Notes under the pieces: generated by a model
What the model saw: only the letters and a program-made list of their open reading frames with translations
The model's database searches: none
What the model was told of the DNA's origin: nothing
Part shown: one piece after another, positions 47,012 through 56,908 of the stretch
Position numbering within the stretch: position 1 is the stretch's first letter
Layout: each line of letters opens with the position of its first letter
Assembly (NCBI RefSeq): GCF_902498185.1
Contig: NZ_CABVIX010000002.1
Coordinates: 434,001-498,000, forward strand
DNA from: Pseudomonas fluorescens
GTDB lineage: Bacteria; Pseudomonadota; Gammaproteobacteria; Pseudomonadales; Pseudomonadaceae
Direction of reading: 5' to 3'
DNA length: 64,000 nucleotides
Program-made: the position numbers and the translations under genes

Positions 47012-47467
47012 TCAGGCAAACCCCTGCTGACGCCACGCCTCATACACCGTCACCGCCACGGTATTGGACAGGTTCAGGCTCCGGCACCCGGGTTGCATCG
47101 GCAAGCGCAAGCGCTGCTCCGCTGGCAGGCTGTCCAGCACATCGGCAGGCAAGCCCCGGCTTTCCGGTCCGAACAAAAATGCATCCCCCGGCTGGAACGC
47201 TACCTCGTGATAAGGATGCGAAGCCTTGGTGGTGAACGCGAACAGTCTGGGCTGCCCAAGGCTTTCCAGGCATGCGGCCAGGCTCTCATGGCGCTTGAGC
47301 GTGGCATACTCGTGGTAGTCCAGCCCTGCCCGGCGCAGGCGCTTGTCATCAAGCTCGAACCCGATGGGTTCGATCAGGTGCAGGTCGCAGCCGCTGTTGG
47401 CGCAGAGCCGGATAATGTTGCCGGTATTCGGCGGAATTTCTGGTTGAAAAAGGATGACGTGAAACAT
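47012..47467 (-). CDS. trmL: tRNA (cytidine/uridine-34-2'-O)-methyltransferase TrmL
   Basis: A SPOUT-class enzyme that methylates the wobble ribose of certain leucine tRNAs with SAM. It has 151 residues from ATG 47467 ([20 protein letters not shown]). The knot motifs [11 protein letters not shown] and [18 protein letters not shown] are intact. The larger open frame upstream is a shadow of the facing gene. Its start codon shares CATG with the divergent gene. Confidence 0.95.
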   Translation of the reverse strand: MFHVILFQPEIPPNTGNIIRLCANSGCDLHLIEPIGFELDDKRLRRAGLDYHEYATLKRHESLAACLESLGQPRLFAFTTKASHPYHEVAFQPGDAFLFGPESRGLPADVLDSLPAEQRLRLPMQPGCRSLNLSNTVAVTVYEAWRQQGFA

Positions 47468-47903
47468 GCACGGCTCCGAGCGTGAAGATGGCGAGCATTC
47501 TACCCCTGAACCGGACCCGCGTTCTAAGGCCTGGCCACGCGTGCTGTTCTCGCTGGCCTTGTTCGGCCTGCTGGTCGGCCTGATGATCGGCCGGCTGACC
47601 GCGCCAGAGGAGCGGATGCTGGAGCAGGTGGACGTGGTCGAGGCGGGGCTGGACCTATGGTTCAATGAAGAACCCCAGCTGCACGGAGAGAATGTCGACG
47701 GTACGCTGGCGTTGCTTTTCGAGGCCAAGGGCAAGGTTCAGCAGGGTCAGTTGCGGATGCAGGGCAAGCCGGTCAGCTGGAGGGTGCAGAACAGCGATGG
47801 CGGGCTGCTGGTGACGCTGGTTGCCGCGCGTGCCCTGCGCGGTGAGTGGACCGCTGCGCAGGACGCTGGGCGCTGGCGAGTGCAGGTGAGGCTGCACGAA
47901 TAA
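47466..47903 (+). CDS. Conserved hypothetical single-pass membrane protein
   Basis: 145 residues. A charged N-terminus (1-23) is followed by a helix at about 25-42 ([18 protein letters not shown]) and a C-terminal globular part of beta-strand character ([31 protein letters not shown]). I do not recognise a family with confidence. The ATG overlaps the trmL start on the other strand, so the two genes must share a promoter region lying inside each other's coding sequence. Confidence 0.75.
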   Translation: MHGSEREDGEHSTPEPDPRSKAWPRVLFSLALFGLLVGLMIGRLTAPEERMLEQVDVVEAGLDLWFNEEPQLHGENVDGTLALLFEAKGKVQQGQLRMQGKPVSWRVQNSDGGLLVTLVAARALRGEWTAAQDAGRWRVQVRLHE

Positions 47904-48112
47904 AAGAGGGGATTCCCGGCCTGCCTGTACCGAGGTCCCCAAAACTGGATGTACCAAGGTTGTTGCAGGTGTCGTGCCAGGTTTGCAAAAGCCGGGAAAT
48001 GGGCGCTCTGGGAGGTTTTCAGCAAGGTTGCAGGTGGATTCGTGCGTTGCGGCAGTGCACCGGGCACAGGATCGGTGCATGAGCCAGGGCCGCGACGCGG
48101 CCCCGGTGTTCA

Positions 48113-49549
48113 TCAATGATCTTCGCCCTCGTCATCATCCCCGCCGTCGACCTTCATCCCCAGTTCCTTGATCTTGCGGGTCAAGGTATTGCGGCCCCAG
48201 CCCAGCAGCACCGCTGCATCGCGGCGCCGGCCAGCGGTGTGCTTGAGTGCGGTCTCTATCATGATGCGCTCGAAGCTCGGCACCGCGCTGTCGAGCAGGT
48301 TCGACTGGCCGCGTGCCAGGGCCTGGTCGGCCCACTGACGCAGCGCCTGTTCCCAATTGGTGACGGGAATGGCGTCCTGAGGCAGGTTGAGCAGCTCGGG
48401 CGGCAGGTCACCGACCAGCACCTCTCGGCTAGACGCCATCACGGTGATCCAGCGGCAGGTATTCTCCATCTGACGCACGTTGCCGGGCCACGGCAAGTTG
48501 CGCATGAATTCTTCGGTTTCCGGCTTGAGCAGCTTCGGCTCGACCGACAGTTCCTGCGCCGCGCGGCCCAGGAAGTGCCTGGCCAGGGCCGGAATGTCTT
48601 CGCGGCGATCGGCAAGGCGTGGAATGTGAATGCGGATCACGTTCAGCCGGTGGAACAGGTCCTCCCGGAACTTGCCGGCCTGCACCAGCGTTTCGAGGTT
48701 CTGGTGTGTGGCGGCGATGATCCGGACGTCGACCTTGACCGGCACATGGCCGCCCACGCGGTAGAACTCGCCGTCGGCCAGTACACGTAGCAGACGGGTC
48801 TGGGTGTCAGCCGGCATGTCGCCGATCTCGTCGAGAAACAGCGTACCGCCGTCGGCCTGCTCGAAGCGCCCCCGGCGCAGGTTGGCTGCGCCGGTGAAAG
48901 CCCCTTTTTCATGGCCGAACAGTTCGGATTCCATCAAGTCCTTGGGGATCGCTGCCATGTTCAAGGCGATGAACGGCGAGGCTGCGCGCGGACTATGGCG
49001 GTGCAGGGCGTGGGCGACCAACTCCTTGCCGGTGCCCGACTCACCGTTGATCAGCACGGTGATGTTGGAGTGGCTCAGGCGGCCGATCGCGCGGAAGACT
49101 TCCTGCATCGCCGGAGCTTCGCCAATGATCTCCGGGGTCCGGGTGAGGCTCGGCGCCGTGTGCAGGCCTTGTTGCTCCTGGGCATGCTGGTTCGCGCGCT
49201 TGACCAGTGACACGGCTTCGTCGACATCGAACGGCTTGGGCAGGTACTCGAAAGCGCCTCCCTGGTAGGAGGCCACGGCACTGTCGAGGTCAGAATGGGC
49301 GGTCATGATGATGACCGGCAGGCGCGGGTGCTGTTCACGGATCTGCGCGAGCAGGTCCAGGCCGCTGGCGCCAGGCATGCGGATATCGGAGATGATCACG
49401 TCCGGCTGCTGCCGGGCCAGGCGGCCCATGACGCCGTCGGCGCTGTCGAAGCTCTGGGTGGTCATGCCTTCCTGTTGCAGGGCTTTTTCGAGTACCCAGC
49501 GGATTGAGCGATCATCGTCGACGATCCAGACGGTTTCACTTCGGCTCAT
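48113..49549 (-). CDS. ntrC: Nitrogen regulator NtrC (sigma-54 activator)
   Basis: A response regulator that turns on glnA and other nitrogen genes when phosphorylated by NtrB. It has 478 residues: a receiver domain 1-120 with phospho-Asp55 (IISDIRMPG), and an AAA+ domain at about 140-370 with Walker A GESGTGKE and the sigma-54 contact loop GAFTGA. A Fis-type DNA-binding helix-turn-helix (AAVLLGWGRNTLTRKI) is near 450. Its ATG overlaps the ntrB stop (ATGA). Confidence 0.97.
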   Translation of the reverse strand: MSRSETVWIVDDDRSIRWVLEKALQQEGMTTQSFDSADGVMGRLARQQPDVIISDIRMPGASGLDLLAQIREQHPRLPVIIMTAHSDLDSAVASYQGGAFEYLPKPFDVDEAVSLVKRANQHAQEQQGLHTAPSLTRTPEIIGEAPAMQEVFRAIGRLSHSNITVLINGESGTGKELVAHALHRHSPRAASPFIALNMAAIPKDLMESELFGHEKGAFTGAANLRRGRFEQADGGTLFLDEIGDMPADTQTRLLRVLADGEFYRVGGHVPVKVDVRIIAATHQNLETLVQAGKFREDLFHRLNVIRIHIPRLADRREDIPALARHFLGRAAQELSVEPKLLKPETEEFMRNLPWPGNVRQMENTCRWITVMASSREVLVGDLPPELLNLPQDAIPVTNWEQALRQWADQALARGQSNLLDSAVPSFERIMIETALKHTAGRRRDAAVLLGWGRNTLTRKIKELGMKVDGGDDDEGEDH

Positions 49550-50631
49550 GAGGCAGTGGCTCCTTGTTCCAGAGGCAGGAAGATCGAGAATGTGGTGTGG
49601 CCGGGGTGGCTGTCACATTCGATCAGGCCCTGGTGCTGGCTGATGATGTTCTGGGTAATGGCCAGGCCGAGCCCGGTACCGTCCGGACGCCCGCTGACCA
49701 TGGGATAGAAGAGGGTGTCTTGCAGTTCCGCCGGGATCCCGGGGCCGTTGTCGATCAGCTCGACGCGGGCCACCAGCCGATGCCGGGTGTGGCCGATGGT
49801 GAACTGGCGCATGGCGCGGCTGCGCAAAGTGATGCGGCCCAGGCGCAGCTCGTTCTGGCTGCTGATGGCCTGCATCGCGTTGCGCACGATGTTGAGCACC
49901 GCCTGAATCATCTGCTCGCGGTCTATCAGCACATCGGGCAGGCTCGGGTCGTAGTCGCGGACCAGCGTGATGCAGCCCTGGCTCTCGGCATCCACCAGGC
50001 TGCACACACGCTCCAGGACCTCATGGATATTGGTCATTGCCAGCGAGGGCAGCTTGTTCGAGCCCAGCATGCGGTCGACCAGGTTTCGCAGGCGGTCAGC
50101 TTCCTCGATGATCACGTTGGTGTAGTCGCGCAACTCTTCCTCGGGCAGTTCGCGCGCCAGCAGCTGCGCCGCGCCGCGGATCCCGCCCAAGGGGTTCTTG
50201 ATCTCGTGGGCGAGGCCCCGCACCAGCATCTTGGTGGTTTCCTGCTTGGACAGCTGGGCCTCTTCCTTGGTGATGCGCAGCAACCGGTCGCGCGGGTGAA
50301 CCTCGAGCAACAGCAGGGTCTGGCCCTGGTTGGGAATCGGCGTGACGGCGTAGTCGACGATCAGGCTCTGGCCGGTCAGCGAGGTCAGCTGGGCTTCACG
50401 CTTGGTGAAGGGATGCGCCTGTTCCACTGCCTGGCGCAGGGAGTTGAGCGCCTCGGCCGACTCGGTGAACAACTCGCTGATGAACTGCCCATGGCTACGC
50501 TGGCCGCTGATGGCGAGCAGCATCTCCGCCGCCGGATTCATGTATTCCAGGCGCAGGTCGGCGTTGAGCAGGAGTGTGGCAGTGGTCAGGTTGTCGAGAA
50601 GCAGACGGTGCTGAGCGTCGCTGATGGTCAT
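49546..50631 (-). CDS. ntrB: Nitrogen sensor kinase NtrB
   Basis: A cytoplasmic histidine kinase/phosphatase acting on NtrC under PII control. Start 50631 (MTISDAQHRLLLDNL) gives 361 residues. A PAS domain lies at about 5-115, the dimerisation/phospho-His region has His142 in GLAHEIKNPLGG, and the ATPase domain has NIVRNAMQAI, DNGPGIP and GTGLGLAI. It is coupled to ntrC; glnA is upstream across a 417-bp gap. Confidence 0.96.
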   Translation of the reverse strand: MTISDAQHRLLLDNLTTATLLLNADLRLEYMNPAAEMLLAISGQRSHGQFISELFTESAEALNSLRQAVEQAHPFTKREAQLTSLTGQSLIVDYAVTPIPNQGQTLLLLEVHPRDRLLRITKEEAQLSKQETTKMLVRGLAHEIKNPLGGIRGAAQLLARELPEEELRDYTNVIIEEADRLRNLVDRMLGSNKLPSLAMTNIHEVLERVCSLVDAESQGCITLVRDYDPSLPDVLIDREQMIQAVLNIVRNAMQAISSQNELRLGRITLRSRAMRQFTIGHTRHRLVARVELIDNGPGIPAELQDTLFYPMVSGRPDGTGLGLAITQNIISQHQGLIECDSHPGHTTFSIFLPLEQGATAS

Positions 50632-51048
50632 GGGGCGTCGTTGACCTCTTTTGGCACATGGGCGTCCCGGGCTGGGCCAGGGGCGGGCACGCTGAAATCC
50701 GCTGATACGAAGAAAATGCAAAAACCAAACCAAGGCTCCGAAAAGAAGCGGGATTTACGCTTTGGAGGCAGAGTCCGCGCGATTTCGTGCGTCGGAAGGC
50801 TGCTTTATCGATTTATGTGAACCAAGTTGGGGTTTGCTGTGTTCAGTTCAGGCTGTTATCGCACCAATATAGAGCATGGGGTAGGTGGACGTTTTGTGCT
50901 GGGTTGCGAGGTGTATGGCATGGCGGTTCGGTGTTCATTGATCGAGCGCCGGCCGCGCGACGCCACGACGCCCCAAGCGCACTATCCCCCTCACAAAAAA
51001 AATGGCCTCCATAAAGGAGGCCATTTCTGTGCTGCTACTGCGTCAACA
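50632..51048. other. glnA-ntrB intergenic region
   Basis: This region holds the glnA terminator (50994-51026) and otherwise no gene I can support; the open frames here are low-quality and without ribosome sites. It should contain an ntrBC promoter. I did not find a clear sigma-54 site in it. Confidence 0.65.
50994..51026 (-). terminator. Rho-independent terminator of glnA
   Basis: Read leftward: ATGGCCTCC, loop TTTAT, GGAGGCCAT, then a run of T (the complement of the A-run at 50995-51002). A 9-bp GC-rich stem, 23 bases after the glnA stop. Confidence 0.93.
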
Positions 51049-52455
51049 TCAAACGCTGTAGTACAGATCGTATTCCAGCGGGTGAACGAAGGTGCGTACG
51101 CGAATTTCTTCTTCCGATTTCAGGTCGATGTAGGCATCGATGAAGTCGTCGGAGAACACGCCGCCCTTGGTCAGGAACGCACGGCCCTTGTCCAGCTCTT
51201 CCAGGGCTTCTTTCAGGCTGCCACAGACCTGCGGGATTTCCTTGGCCTCTTCAGGCGGCAGGTCGTACAGGTTCTTGTCGGCGGCATCGCCTGGGTGGAT
51301 CTTGTTCTGGATACCGTCCAGGCCGGCCATCAGCAGCGCGGCGAAGCACAGGTACGGGTTGGCTGCCGGGTCCGGGAAGCGTGCCTCGATACGGCGGGCT
51401 TTCGGGCTGGAAACGTAAGGGATACGGATCGAGGCCGAACGGTTGCGAGCCGAGTAGGCCAGCATGACCGGGGCTTCGAAGCCTGGCACCAGACGCTTGT
51501 AGGAGTTGGTGGCCGGGTTGGTGAAGCCGTTCAGGGCCTTGCCGTGCTTGATGATACCGCCGATGAAGTACAGGGCGGTTTCCGACAGGCCGGCATAGCC
51601 TTCGCCAGCGAAGGTGTTCTTGCCTTCCTTGGAGATCGACATGTGGACGTGCATGCCCGAGCCGTTATCGCCGTACAGTGGCTTGGGCATGAAGGTAGCG
51701 GTGCGGCCGTAGGCATCGGCCACGTTGTGCACGCAGTACTTCAAGGTCTGGACTTCGTCGGCCTTGGCAACCAGGGTGTTGAACTTGACGCCGATTTCGT
51801 TCTGGCCGGCAGTCGCCACTTCGTGGTGGTGAACTTCGACGACCTGGCCCATTTCTTCGAGGGCGTTGCACATGGCAGTACGGATTTCGTGGTCGTGGTC
51901 GACCGGCGGAAGCGGGAAGTAACCGCCTTTGACGCCTGGACGGTGGCCTTTGTTGCCGCCTTCGACGTCCTGGTCGGTCATCCACGAACCTTGTTCGGAG
52001 AAGATCTTGAACATCGAGCCCGAGATGTCGGACTTGAACTTGACGTCGTCGAAGATGAAGAATTCAGGCTCTGGGCCGACGAAGACGGTGTCACCGATAC
52101 CGGTAGTCTTCAGGTACTCTTCGGCGCGGCGTGCAATGGCGCGCGGGTCGCGGTCGTAGCCTTGCATGGTGGACGGCTCGATCACGTCGCAGACCAGGAT
52201 CAGGGTCGGCTCTTCGGTGAACGGGTCCAGCACGGCGGTGCTGTCATCCGGCAGCAGGATCATGTCGGAAGCTTCGATGCCTTTCCAGCCTTCGATCGAC
52301 GAGCCGTCGAACATCTTGCCGGCTTCGAAGAACTCATCATCCAGCGCATCGCGAGCTGGCATGGTGACGTGTTGCTGCTTGCCTTTGGTGTCCGTGAAAC
52401 GCAGATCAATCCACTTGACGTCATGATCTTTGATGAGCTGAACCGACTTCGACAT
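51049..52455 (-). CDS. glnA: Glutamine synthetase type I
   Basis: ATP-dependent amidation of glutamate to glutamine. It has 468 residues from ATG 52455 ([20 protein letters not shown]) with AGGA upstream. Visible are the signature [17 protein letters not shown], the ammonia-site [13 protein letters not shown] loop ([17 protein letters not shown]) and the adenylylation Tyr near [10 protein letters not shown]. Transcription is probably from a sigma-54 promoter at 52570-52555 under NtrC. The products connect with GltBD in ammonia assimilation. Confidence 0.97.
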   Translation of the reverse strand: MSKSVQLIKDHDVKWIDLRFTDTKGKQQHVTMPARDALDDEFFEAGKMFDGSSIEGWKGIEASDMILLPDDSTAVLDPFTEEPTLILVCDVIEPSTMQGYDRDPRAIARRAEEYLKTTGIGDTVFVGPEPEFFIFDDVKFKSDISGSMFKIFSEQGSWMTDQDVEGGNKGHRPGVKGGYFPLPPVDHDHEIRTAMCNALEEMGQVVEVHHHEVATAGQNEIGVKFNTLVAKADEVQTLKYCVHNVADAYGRTATFMPKPLYGDNGSGMHVHMSISKEGKNTFAGEGYAGLSETALYFIGGIIKHGKALNGFTNPATNSYKRLVPGFEAPVMLAYSARNRSASIRIPYVSSPKARRIEARFPDPAANPYLCFAALLMAGLDGIQNKIHPGDAADKNLYDLPPEEAKEIPQVCGSLKEALEELDKGRAFLTKGGVFSDDFIDAYIDLKSEEEIRVRTFVHPLEYDLYYSV

Positions 52456-52554
52456 GTTGTCCTCCGGATGGTCTAGGGAACGGTAGGCCGTTGCCCTGCA
52501 AAATGGGTGACGCTGGGCGCGCATAGTCGGCCAAGCTTACCTGCCTCACAAGGG

Positions 52555-52570
52555 AGCAAATTGCATGCCA
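52555..52570 (-). promoter_or_regulatory. Sigma-54 promoter of glnA
   Basis: On the minus strand TGGCATGCAATTTGCT matches the -24/-12 consensus (GG, ten bases, GC). The predicted start is near 52545, leaving a 90-base leader before glnA. Confidence 0.85.
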
Positions 52571-52643
52571 GTGCCCAAAAATGGCCAACTTGCGCCAAGC
52601 ACGGCGCTATCGGGAGATGGAAGGCATCCACTCTGTGGTTTTC

Positions 52644-52692
52644 TGCACCTATAAGAGGCGCGCGATGCCGCAGGCGCACCAAAATAGAGCGC
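52644..52692. promoter_or_regulatory. Two NtrC-type enhancer sites for glnA
   Basis: TGCACC-N5-GAGGCG (52644-52660) and CGCACC-N5-AGAGCG (52675-52691) each have one strong half of the TGCACC-N5-GGTGCA consensus and one weak half (3 of 6). Their centres fall near -107 and -138 from the predicted sigma-54 start, close to the -108/-140 spacing known for E. coli glnAp2. Confidence 0.6.
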
Positions 52693-52713
52693 TCGAAACC
52701 TTCTGTACAAAAG

Positions 52714-52745
52714 TTGCTCAAACCTTGAGCAATTTCCGCTATAAT
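52714..52745 (+). promoter_or_regulatory. thiI promoter with overlapping 8-bp palindrome
   Basis: TATAAT at 52740-52745 is a consensus -10. Directly upstream, TTGCTCAA (52714-52721), ACC, TTGAGCAA (52725-52732) is a perfect inverted repeat covering the -35 area, so a regulator could occlude RNA polymerase. No regulator is identified. Confidence 0.55.
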
Positions 52746-52788
52746 TCGCGCCCTTCTTTTTCAGCTGGCCATTCGCGCGCTGTAGACC

Positions 52789-54243
52789 ATGAAACTAATC
52801 GTCAAAGTCTTTCCAGAAATCACCATCAAGAGCCGGCCGGTGCGCAAGCGCTTCATCCGTCAATTGGGCAAGAACATCCGTGTCGTGCTCAAGGATCTGG
52901 ATCCGGAGCTGAAGGTCGATGGCGTCTGGGACAATCTCGAAGTGGTCACCCACATTGAAGACGAGAAGGTCCTGCGCGAGATGGTCGAGCGCCTGAGCTG
53001 CATGCCGGGCATCGTCCATTTCCTGCAGGTCGATGAACACCCGCTGGGCGACTTCGACGACATCGTCGCCAAGTGCAAGGACTACTTCGGCCACCTGCTG
53101 GCGGGCAAGCGCTTTGCCGTACGCTGCAAGCGCGGCGGTCATCATGACTTCAGCTCGATGGACGTCGATCGCTACGTCGGCAGCCAGCTGCGCCAGCAGT
53201 GTGGCGCCGCCGGTATCGACCTGCGCAATCCTGAAGTCCTGGTGCGCCTGGAGATCCGCAATCAGCGCCTGTACATCATCCACAACCAGCACCAGGGCAT
53301 CGGCGGCTATCCGCTGGGCTCGCTGGAGCAGACGCTTGTACTGATGTCCGGTGGCTTCGACTCCACCGTGGCCGCCTACCAGATGATGCGCCGCGGCCTT
53401 ATGACCCACTTCTGCTTCTTCAACCTCGGTGGCCGTGCCCACGAGCTGGGCGTGATGGAAGTCGCGCACTACCTGTGGAAGAAATACGGCAGCAGCCAGC
53501 GTGTGCTGTTCATCAGCGTGCCGTTCGAGGAAGTGCTCGGCGAGATCCTGGGCAAGGTCGACAACAGCTATATGGGCGTAACGCTCAAGCGCATGATGCT
53601 GCGCGCCTCGGCCAAGGTTGCCGAGCGCCTGCAGATCGATGCGCTGGTAACCGGCGAGGCGATTTCCCAGGTATCGAGCCAGACCCTGCCCAACCTGGCC
53701 GTGATCGACCAGGCCACCGACAAGCTGGTCCTGCGCCCGCTGCTGGCCAGCCACAAGCAGGACATCATCGACACGGCATACCAGATAGGTACCGCCGAGT
53801 TCGCCAAGCACATGCCGGAGTACTGCGGCGTCATCTCGGTGAACCCGACTACCTGCGCCAAGCCGCACCGCGTCGCGCAGGAAGAGAACAAGTTCGACAT
53901 GGCCGTGCTGGAGCGCGCCCTGGAACGCGCCCGCTTCATCTCGATCGACAACGTCATCGATGAGCTGGGCCAGGATATCCACGTCGAAGAAGTTGCCCAG
54001 GCCATGCCTGGACAGATCGTCATCGACATCCGCCACCCCGATGCCCAGGAAGACGAGCCGCTGGTGCTCGACGGTGTCGAGGTGCAGGTTTTGCCGTTTT
54101 ATGCGCTCAACAGCCGCTTCAAGCACCTTGATGGCAACCGGCAGTACCTGCTGTATTGCGACAAAGGTGTGATGAGCCGTCTGCATGCGCATCACCTGCT
54201 CAGTGAGGGACATGCCAATGTGCGTGTTTATCGTCCGACATAA
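52789..54243 (+). CDS. thiI: tRNA 4-thiouridine synthase / thiamine sulfur-carrier protein ThiI
   Basis: Adenylates and thiolates U8 of tRNA and supplies sulfur for the thiazole of thiamine. It has 484 residues: NFLD/THUMP domains at about 1-165, PP-loop SGGFDS at 187-192, and a C-terminal rhodanese domain with the catalytic Cys in YCDKGVMS near 457. The disulfide-partner Cys is in EYCGVIS near 346. It is divergent from glnA across 333 bases. Confidence 0.97.
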   Translation: MKLIVKVFPEITIKSRPVRKRFIRQLGKNIRVVLKDLDPELKVDGVWDNLEVVTHIEDEKVLREMVERLSCMPGIVHFLQVDEHPLGDFDDIVAKCKDYFGHLLAGKRFAVRCKRGGHHDFSSMDVDRYVGSQLRQQCGAAGIDLRNPEVLVRLEIRNQRLYIIHNQHQGIGGYPLGSLEQTLVLMSGGFDSTVAAYQMMRRGLMTHFCFFNLGGRAHELGVMEVAHYLWKKYGSSQRVLFISVPFEEVLGEILGKVDNSYMGVTLKRMMLRASAKVAERLQIDALVTGEAISQVSSQTLPNLAVIDQATDKLVLRPLLASHKQDIIDTAYQIGTAEFAKHMPEYCGVISVNPTTCAKPHRVAQEENKFDMAVLERALERARFISIDNVIDELGQDIHVEEVAQAMPGQIVIDIRHPDAQEDEPLVLDGVEVQVLPFYALNSRFKHLDGNRQYLLYCDKGVMSRLHAHHLLSEGHANVRVYRPT

Positions 54244-54257
54244 GACGCCGGGGCTGT

Positions 54258-54277
54258 ATGGCGGCAGTATCCGCCAT
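54258..54277 (+). repeat. Hairpin between thiI and typA
   Basis: ATGGCGG (54258-54264), a six-base loop, CCGCCAT (54271-54277), 15 bases after the thiI stop. A 7-bp stem without a T-run: a weak terminator candidate. Confidence 0.4.
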
Positions 54278-54371
54278 CGCCCTCCCGACCGACGGGCCCG
54301 CTGAGCCTTGTTCATTCATATTGGCCGCCTAGAATGGGCGGCAGCCCGAATCCTCTGATCGAGATACATTT

Positions 54372-56192
54372 GTGATCGAAAATCTGCGTAACATCGCCAT
54401 CATCGCCCACGTTGACCATGGTAAAACCACTCTGGTCGACAAACTCCTGCGTCAGTCCGGCACCCTGGAACGTAACGAGCTCAACGACGAGCGCGTCATG
54501 GACTCCAACGACCAGGAAAAAGAGCGCGGTATTACCATTCTGGCGAAAAACACCGCCATCAACTGGAACGGCTACCACATCAACATCGTAGACACCCCCG
54601 GCCACGCCGACTTCGGTGGCGAGGTTGAGCGTGTGATGTCGATGGTCGACTCCGTGCTGCTGCTGGTCGACGCCCAGGACGGCCCTATGCCGCAAACCCG
54701 TTTCGTGACCAAGAAGGCTTTCGAAGCCGGCTTGAAGCCGATCGTGGTCATCAACAAGGTCGACCGTCCAGGTGCACGTCCTGACTGGGTTCTGGACCAG
54801 ATCTTCGACCTGTTCGACAACCTGGGTGCTACCGACGAACAACTAGACTTCCAGGTCGTCTACGCTTCGGCCCTGAACGGTATTGCCGGTCTGGACCACA
54901 CCGCCATGGGCGAAGACATGACCGCGCTGTACCAAGCGGTTGTCGATCACGTTCCGGCGCCCGCCGTTGACCGTGATGGTTCGTTCCAGATGCAGATCTC
55001 GGCACTGGACTACAACAGCTTCCTGGGTGTCATCGGTGTTGGCCGTATCGCCCGTGGCCGCGTCAAGCCTAACACCCCGGTCGTTGCCATCGACGCCGAC
55101 GGCAAGCGCCGCAACGGTCGTATCCTGAAGCTGATGGGTCACCACGGTCTGCACCGCGTTGACGTCGAAGAAGCAGCGGCCGGCGACATCGTCTGCATCA
55201 GCGGCTTCGACGAGCTGTTCATCTCCGACACCCTGTGCGACCCGTTGAACGTCGAAGCGATGAAGCCGCTGACCGTTGACGAGCCAACCGTTTCCATGAC
55301 CTTCCAGGTCAACGACTCGCCATTCTGCGGTAAGGAAGGCAAGTTCGTGACGTCCCGCAACATCAAGGACCGTCTGGACAAAGAGCTGCTGTACAACGTT
55401 GCACTGCGCGTTGAAGAAGGCGATTCGGCTGACAAGTTCAAGGTTTCCGGCCGTGGTGAGCTGCACCTGTCGGTACTGATCGAAACCATGCGTCGCGAAG
55501 GCTTCGAGCTGGCCCTGGGCCGTCCTGAAGTGATCATCCGCGAAGTGAACGGCGTGAAGCAGGAACCGTTCGAGAACGTCACCATCGACATCCCTGAAGA
55601 TTCACAGGGCAAGGTCATGGAAGAGATGGGCCTGCGTAAGGGCGACCTGACCAACATGGTGCCGGATGGCAAGGGCCGTGTTCGTCTGGAATACAACATC
55701 CCTGCTCGCGGTCTGATCGGTTTCCGTAACCAGTTCCTGACCCTGACCAACGGTGCTGGCATCCTGACCTCGATCTTCGATCGCTACGACACCGTCAAGT
55801 CGGGCCACATGTCCGGCCGTCAGAACGGCGTTCTGGTTTCGGTTGAAACCGGCAAGGCACTGACCTATTCCCTGGAAACCCTGCAGGCGCGCGGCAAGCT
55901 GTTCGTCGAGCATGGCCAGGAGATCTACAACGGTCAGATCGTCGGCCAGAACAGCCGCGACAACGACCTGGGCGTCAACCCTACCAAGGGCAAGAAGCTC
56001 GACAACATGCGTGCTTCGGGCAAAGACGAAACCATCGCACTGGTTCCGCCTGTTCGCTTCACCCTGGAGCAGGCTCTGGAATACATCCAGGAAGACGAGC
56101 TGTGTGAAGTCACGCCTAAGTCCATCCGTCTTCGCAAGAAGATCCTGGACGAAAGCGAGCGTACCCGCGCTGCCAAGAAAGCCAAGGCTTGA
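54372..56192 (+). CDS. typA: Ribosome-associated GTPase TypA/BipA
   Basis: A translational GTPase involved in 50S assembly at low temperature and stress. GTG start 54372 ([20 protein letters not shown]) with G1 AHVDHGKT at 12-19, G3 DTPGH, G4 NKVD and G5 SAL. EF-Tu domain 2 and EF-G-like domains follow, and the C-terminal BipA domain ends in a Lys-rich tail. The length of 606 residues is standard. It ends in a strong terminator. Confidence 0.97.
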   Translation: MIENLRNIAIIAHVDHGKTTLVDKLLRQSGTLERNELNDERVMDSNDQEKERGITILAKNTAINWNGYHINIVDTPGHADFGGEVERVMSMVDSVLLLVDAQDGPMPQTRFVTKKAFEAGLKPIVVINKVDRPGARPDWVLDQIFDLFDNLGATDEQLDFQVVYASALNGIAGLDHTAMGEDMTALYQAVVDHVPAPAVDRDGSFQMQISALDYNSFLGVIGVGRIARGRVKPNTPVVAIDADGKRRNGRILKLMGHHGLHRVDVEEAAAGDIVCISGFDELFISDTLCDPLNVEAMKPLTVDEPTVSMTFQVNDSPFCGKEGKFVTSRNIKDRLDKELLYNVALRVEEGDSADKFKVSGRGELHLSVLIETMRREGFELALGRPEVIIREVNGVKQEPFENVTIDIPEDSQGKVMEEMGLRKGDLTNMVPDGKGRVRLEYNIPARGLIGFRNQFLTLTNGAGILTSIFDRYDTVKSGHMSGRQNGVLVSVETGKALTYSLETLQARGKLFVEHGQEIYNGQIVGQNSRDNDLGVNPTKGKKLDNMRASGKDETIALVPPVRFTLEQALEYIQEDELCEVTPKSIRLRKKILDESERTRAAKKAKA

Positions 56193-56214
56193 TGTAACAG
56201 CCTAGGTTGAACAA

Positions 56215-56248
56215 AAACGCCCCCGGTCGGAAGACCGGGGGCGTTTTT
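56215..56248 (+). terminator. Rho-independent terminator of typA
   Basis: ACGCCCCCGGTC, loop GGAA, GACCGGGGGCGT and a T-run: a 12-bp GC stem 25 bases after the typA stop. The A-run before the stem pairs with the T-run and makes it usable from both sides. Confidence 0.93.
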
Positions 56249-56269
56249 GTTTGTGTGGGTGTCAATCAT

Positions 56270-56315
56270 GGCTTCTTCGCTGCGGTTCGGCGCTCCGACT
56301 GGCAGCGAAGAGGCC
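56270..56315. repeat. REP-like palindrome between typA and the YkgJ gene
   Basis: GGCTTCTTCGCTGC (56270-56283) and GCAGCGAAGAGGCC (56302-56315) pair at 13 of 14 positions around an 18-base loop. The word is shared with 46954-46997. Confidence 0.65.
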
Positions 56316-56322
56316 CGAAGGA

Positions 56323-56727
56323 TCAGCGCACAGCCATCTTCGGTTTATAGGCGCAATACCCAGGCCTAGGCCCTACACGCGGATGATTCCGGCACGTATC
56401 CGGCCGCTTCTCATAAATCGTGCACAACCGGCTCTTGCGATCCAGGTACAGGCAATCATCGTTGCTCATCCGGGTCAGGGTGAAAATTCCCGACTTCTGG
56501 TTGAAGCGCTCGATGATGCCGTCCTTCTGCAGGCGCTTGGCGATGTTCTTCGGCGGCTCATCCTTCTCGAAATCATCCACCACCCCGATGCGGATCAAAT
56601 CCTTGATCTTGACCTCGACCGGCAAAGTGCAGCAGGTCGAGTGACACCCCCCGCAGTTGTGGCTGGCATAACGTTGCCAGGTATCCAGGCGGTCGACTTC
56701 GGCGGCGGCGATCAGGGTTGTTTTCAT
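56323..56727 (-). CDS. YkgJ-family cysteine-cluster protein (putative zinc/iron-binding)
   Basis: 134 residues with the conserved cysteines CGGCHSTCC (about 25-33), then CLYLDRKSRLCTIYEKRPDTC and a final C in GYCAYKP. Such UPF0153/YkgJ proteins probably bind a metal or an Fe-S cluster through the Cys-rich pattern; the reaction is unknown. The gene is convergent with typA, separated by the terminator and the REP-like palindrome. Confidence 0.88.
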   Translation of the reverse strand: MKTTLIAAAEVDRLDTWQRYASHNCGGCHSTCCTLPVEVKIKDLIRIGVVDDFEKDEPPKNIAKRLQKDGIIERFNQKSGIFTLTRMSNDDCLYLDRKSRLCTIYEKRPDTCRNHPRVGPRPGYCAYKPKMAVR

Positions 56728-56908
56728 TTATATAAGGCTAGTGACGGTCGGTTGGGCGCGCGATGATACCGGAGTTGCTCAATTTGTGAACAACCTTTTG
56801 CCGGTTTCACCCGCCAACCAATAAATCCGCGAACGCGGGCTGTCGCTCTGTGTCGAAGCGTCTAGGCTGAACCTTTTCCATCCGCTTATGTACACCCGAG
56901 GACTGCGC

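Noticed and set aside
48087..48103. GGGCCGC-GAC-GCGGCCC hairpin after ntrC as terminator
   Set aside because: There is a 7-bp stem but no T-run on the leftward strand; with this base composition such stems arise by chance.
52591..52607. GCGCC-N6-GGCGC dyad near -54 of glnA as a third NtrC site
   Set aside because: The spacer and half-sites do not fit the NtrC consensus; GC-rich dyads of this size are common here.
52795..54315. 506-codon minus-strand frame opposite thiI
   Set aside because: An antisense shadow of thiI, where all motifs of a known enzyme are intact.
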